Shown here: in pieces, positions 6,042 through 7,838 of the stretch | Numbering within the stretch: the first letter of the stretch is position 1 | Layout of the letters: the number at the start of each line of letters is the position of its first letter | NCBI GenBank assembly: GCA_011371515.1 | Contig: DRQE01000188.1 | Span: 1-7,838, forward strand | Direction of reading: 5' to 3' | DNA length: 7,838 nucleotides | DNA from: Deltaproteobacteria bacterium | GTDB taxonomy: Bacteria > Desulfobacterota > GWC2-55-46 > DRQE01 | Notes under the pieces: model-generated | What the model saw: the letters and a program-made list of their open reading frames with translations, nothing else | Database searches by the model: none | Told to the model about the DNA's origin: nothing | Position numbers and translations under genes: made by a program

Positions 6042-6050
6042 TTAGAAGAA

Positions 6051-6251
6051 GTGCAGATACAGGTAAACGGAAAGACCATGGATATAGCCGAGGGCACAAC
6101 TGTAAAGGCACTTCTTGAGAGCCTCGGCATACCGCAGCAGGGCACAGCCGTGGAGCTCAACCGCGAGATCGTGCCCCGAAGCCAGCACGAAAAGACCCCT
6201 CTAAAGGAGGGAGACAGGGTGGAGATAGTCCGCATGGTAGGTGGCGGATAA
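6051..6251 (+). CDS. thiS: Thiamine biosynthesis sulfur carrier protein ThiS
   Basis: A 66-residue ubiquitin-fold protein. It starts M-Q-I-Q-V-N-G-K, contains the L-x-x-L-G-I stretch and the V-E-L-N-x-E-I-V-P strand, has E-G-D-x-V-E-I-V near its end, and terminates in the required Gly-Gly (here V-G-G-G). Family knowledge: ThiF adenylates the C-terminal Gly, it is turned into a thiocarboxylate, and it donates sulfur to ThiG during thiazole ring formation. Length and ending are typical. It sits 17 nt after the tyrosine lyase and 39 nt before thiG. No thiF is visible in the window, so the activating enzyme must lie elsewhere. It is under the same TPP switch. Confidence 0.93.
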   Translation: MQIQVNGKTMDIAEGTTVKALLESLGIPQQGTAVELNREIVPRSQHEKTPLKEGDRVEIVRMVGGG

Positions 6252-6290
6252 TATAACAGAGCAAAACAGGAGAAAGGAGGAAAATATCCT

Positions 6291-7055
6291 ATGGAGGATA
6301 AACTCAAGATAGGCAAATGGGAGTTCTCTTCACGCCTGATGGTGGGCACAGGTAAGTACTCATCCAACGAGGTGATGAAACAGGCTCTTGAGGCATCAGG
6401 CGCAGAGGTGGTCACAGTGGCTGTAAGAAGGGTTGATCTTTCGAACCCGCAGGACACCCTTCTTGCACATATAGATACCACCAGATATACCATACTTCCA
6501 AACACTGCAGATTGTTACACCGTTGAGGAGGCTGTTCGCACCGCACATCTTGCAAGGGAAGCCCTTGGAACAGAGCTCGTAAAACTCGAGGTCATAGGGG
6601 ATAAGAAGACCCTCTTTCCCGATACAAAGGCTCTTCTTGAGGCAGCAAGGATACTGCTTGAAGATGGCTTTACAGTGTTGCCATATACGAACGACGACCC
6701 TGTGGTTGCCAGAAAACTGGAAGACCTTGGTTGTCAGGCAGTGATGCCACTTGCAGCCCCTATAGGAAGCGGGCTTGGAATAAGGAACCCCTATAACATA
6801 AAGATAATACTTGAAACCGTAAATGTGCCCGTAATCGTGGACGCAGGGGTTGGCACTGCCTCGGATGCTGCCATAGCCATGGAGCTTGGTTGTGACGGGG
6901 TGCTTATGAACACAGGCATAGCAGGGGCAAAAGACCCGGTCAAGATGGCAAGGGCAATGAGGCTTGCAGTGGAGGCAGGAAGGCTTGCCTACCTTTCGGG
7001 CAGGATTCCTAAAAAGCTCTATGCCACTGCATCAAGCCCGATAAAGGACTTCTAA
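6291..7055 (+). CDS. thiG: Thiazole synthase ThiG
   Basis: A 254-residue TIM-barrel enzyme that joins deoxyxylulose 5-phosphate, ThiS thiocarboxylate sulfur and dehydroglycine into the thiazole phosphate. It opens with the family start ([17 protein letters not shown]). It then shows [19 protein letters not shown] and L-V-K98-L-E-V-I-G-D, where Lys98 is the expected Schiff-base lysine. These are followed by [23 protein letters not shown] and the G-V-L-M-N-T-G-I-A phosphate-binding region, ending with A-S-S-P-I. Length is normal and no key residue is missing. A very good ribosome binding site AAAGGAGG (6273-6280) precedes the ATG by 10 nt. The upstream lyase would supply dehydroglycine rather than an oxidase such as ThiO. 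Confidence 0.97.
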   Translation: MEDKLKIGKWEFSSRLMVGTGKYSSNEVMKQALEASGAEVVTVAVRRVDLSNPQDTLLAHIDTTRYTILPNTADCYTVEEAVRTAHLAREALGTELVKLEVIGDKKTLFPDTKALLEAARILLEDGFTVLPYTNDDPVVARKLEDLGCQAVMPLAAPIGSGLGIRNPYNIKIILETVNVPVIVDAGVGTASDAAIAMELGCDGVLMNTGIAGAKDPVKMARAMRLAVEAGRLAYLSGRIPKKLYATASSPIKDF

Positions 7056-7077
7056 TAAGGAGAAGGATAGTCTCAAG

Positions 7078-7838
7078 GTGTGGCCAGTTCTCTTCAAGCT
7101 CGGACCCATTGAGGTCAGGTTCTATGGCCTGATGTATGTTGTTGCCATAGTGGTGGGTAGCGTTCTCATAAAAAGCGAGGTAAAGCGAAAGGCCATAGGG
7201 CTTAAAGAAGAAGAGGTTATGGACTTCGTTATATGGACCGTTCTTGGTGGCATAGTGGGAGCAAGGCTTTACTATGTGCTCTTCAACTGGCAGTACTACG
7301 CAAGGGTTCCCCTTGAGATACCTGCCATATGGCACGGAGGGCTGGCAATACACGGTGGAATAATCGGTGGCGTTACAGTGGCTTATCTCTATCTTAAAAG
7401 AAAGAAGATACCCTTCTGGAAGATGGCAGATGCCGTAGCACCTGCAATAATACTTGGGCAGGCATTCGGTAGATTCGGTAACTTTATGAACGGCGATGCC
7501 CACGGGGTGCCAACCACACTACCATGGGGTGTGGTCTTTCCACCAGAAAGCATTGCAGGCAGAGAGTTTCCCGGCATCCCCATACACCCAACGATGCTCT
7601 ATGAGATGGCGCTCAACCTCGTCATCTTTTCCATACTCTGGTTTGGGCTCAGAAAGAGGGAGCACAAAGATGGTTTCATATTTGCCACATATCTTGTGCT
7701 CTACTCTGCCGGAAGATTCTTTGTGGAGGCATTCAGGGCAGATAGCCTCATGCTGGGCTCCTTCAGAGTGGCTCAGCTGGTAAGCCTTGCGCTAATAATA
7801 GTGGTCTCCTTTGTAATATGGAAAAAGAGGCTATGGAC
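7078..7838 (+). CDS. lgt: Prolipoprotein diacylglyceryl transferase Lgt (3' end beyond window)
   Basis: The frame runs from GTG 7078 to the window edge, giving 253 codons without a stop, so only a few residues are likely missing (family about 260-290). AAGGA at 7063-7067, 10 nt upstream, supports this start, and M-W-P-V-L-F-x-L-G-P-I-x-V-x-x-Y-G is a normal Lgt N-terminus. Lgt is a multi-pass inner-membrane enzyme that moves diacylglycerol from phosphatidylglycerol onto the lipobox Cys. Visible family motifs are H-G-G-L-A-I-H92-G-G at 86-94, G-R132-F-G-N-F-x-N-G at 131-139, I-H-P-T-x-L-Y-E at 169-176 and G-R-F-x-V-E-x-F-R220 at 212-220. About seven hydrophobic segments are present. It follows thiG by 22 nt in the same direction with no terminator between, so it may be co-transcribed under the TPP switch. 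Confidence 0.93.
   Translation, partial: MWPVLFKLGPIEVRFYGLMYVVAIVVGSVLIKSEVKRKAIGLKEEEVMDFVIWTVLGGIVGARLYYVLFNWQYYARVPLEIPAIWHGGLAIHGGIIGGVTVAYLYLKRKKIPFWKMADAVAPAIILGQAFGRFGNFMNGDAHGVPTTLPWGVVFPPESIAGREFPGIPIHPTMLYEMALNLVIFSILWFGLRKREHKDGFIFATYLVLYSAGRFFVEAFRADSLMLGSFRVAQLVSLALIIVVSFVIWKKRLW

Noticed and set aside
5930..6505. 191-codon antisense frame spanning the lyase end, thiS and the thiG start
   Set aside because: It crosses three strongly supported + strand genes and their ribosome binding sites, and its translation has no family features.
7496..7783. 95-codon + strand frame inside lgt
   Set aside because: The Lgt frame has clear motifs across the same bases; the other frame gives a Ser/Trp-rich sequence with no recognisable domain.

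Overview
The window looks like a chromosomal segment of an anaerobic, moderately GC-balanced bacterium. Codon use favours ATA (Ile), AGG/AGA (Arg) and CTT/CTC (Leu). Together with a selenocysteine-type redox protein and a HydG-type radical SAM enzyme, this suggests a Nitrospirota (Thermodesulfovibrio-like) or Desulfobacterota lineage. That placement is inference only; no rRNA or other taxonomic marker is present. All genes seen are on the + strand.

Region 1 (1-1493) holds three genes. The first is the 3' end of a TPR-repeat protein (2-289). The second, at 401-895, is a lipoprotein of the TlpA/ResA/CcmG thioredoxin-like family in which an in-frame TGA (587-589) sits exactly where the first Cys of the WCxxC redox motif belongs. 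The frame stays open and homologous-looking after the TGA, and a GC-rich hairpin with a G-first loop (610-626) lies at the right distance to be a bacterial SECIS element. I read this as a U-x-x-C selenoprotein, which a standard gene caller would split or call broken. The third (906-1493) is a single-TM, four-TPR protein that resembles the C-terminal end of much longer polytopic TPR proteins.

Region 2 (1494-4380) holds a well-formed sigma70-type promoter and a single long gene for a UvrA-family double ABC ATPase (941 aa). Its P-loops, signature motifs and zinc cysteines are intact. Several motif details differ from textbook UvrA, suggesting a divergent or paralogous UvrA.

Region 3 (4381-7838) is a thiamine-linked operon. 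A strong promoter (TTGACA-17-TATTTT with a TGn extension) leads into a complete TPP riboswitch. The aptamer is at 4460-4559, the antiterminator at 4554-4620 and the intrinsic terminator at 4613-4647, and the P1 3' strand is the same segment used by the antiterminator. Downstream come a radical SAM tyrosine lyase (4666-6033), thiS (6051-6251), thiG (6291-7055) and the start of lgt (7078 to the window end). The tyrosine lyase carries both the CX3CX2C motif and the C-terminal CX2CX22C motif of the hydrogenase maturase HydG, yet its position under a TPP switch beside thiS-thiG argues that it supplies dehydroglycine for the thiazole ring, the job of ThiH.

The most notable items are the selenocysteine TlpA-like lipoprotein with its SECIS candidate, the HydG-type enzyme in a thiamine operon, and the fully readable TPP transcription switch.
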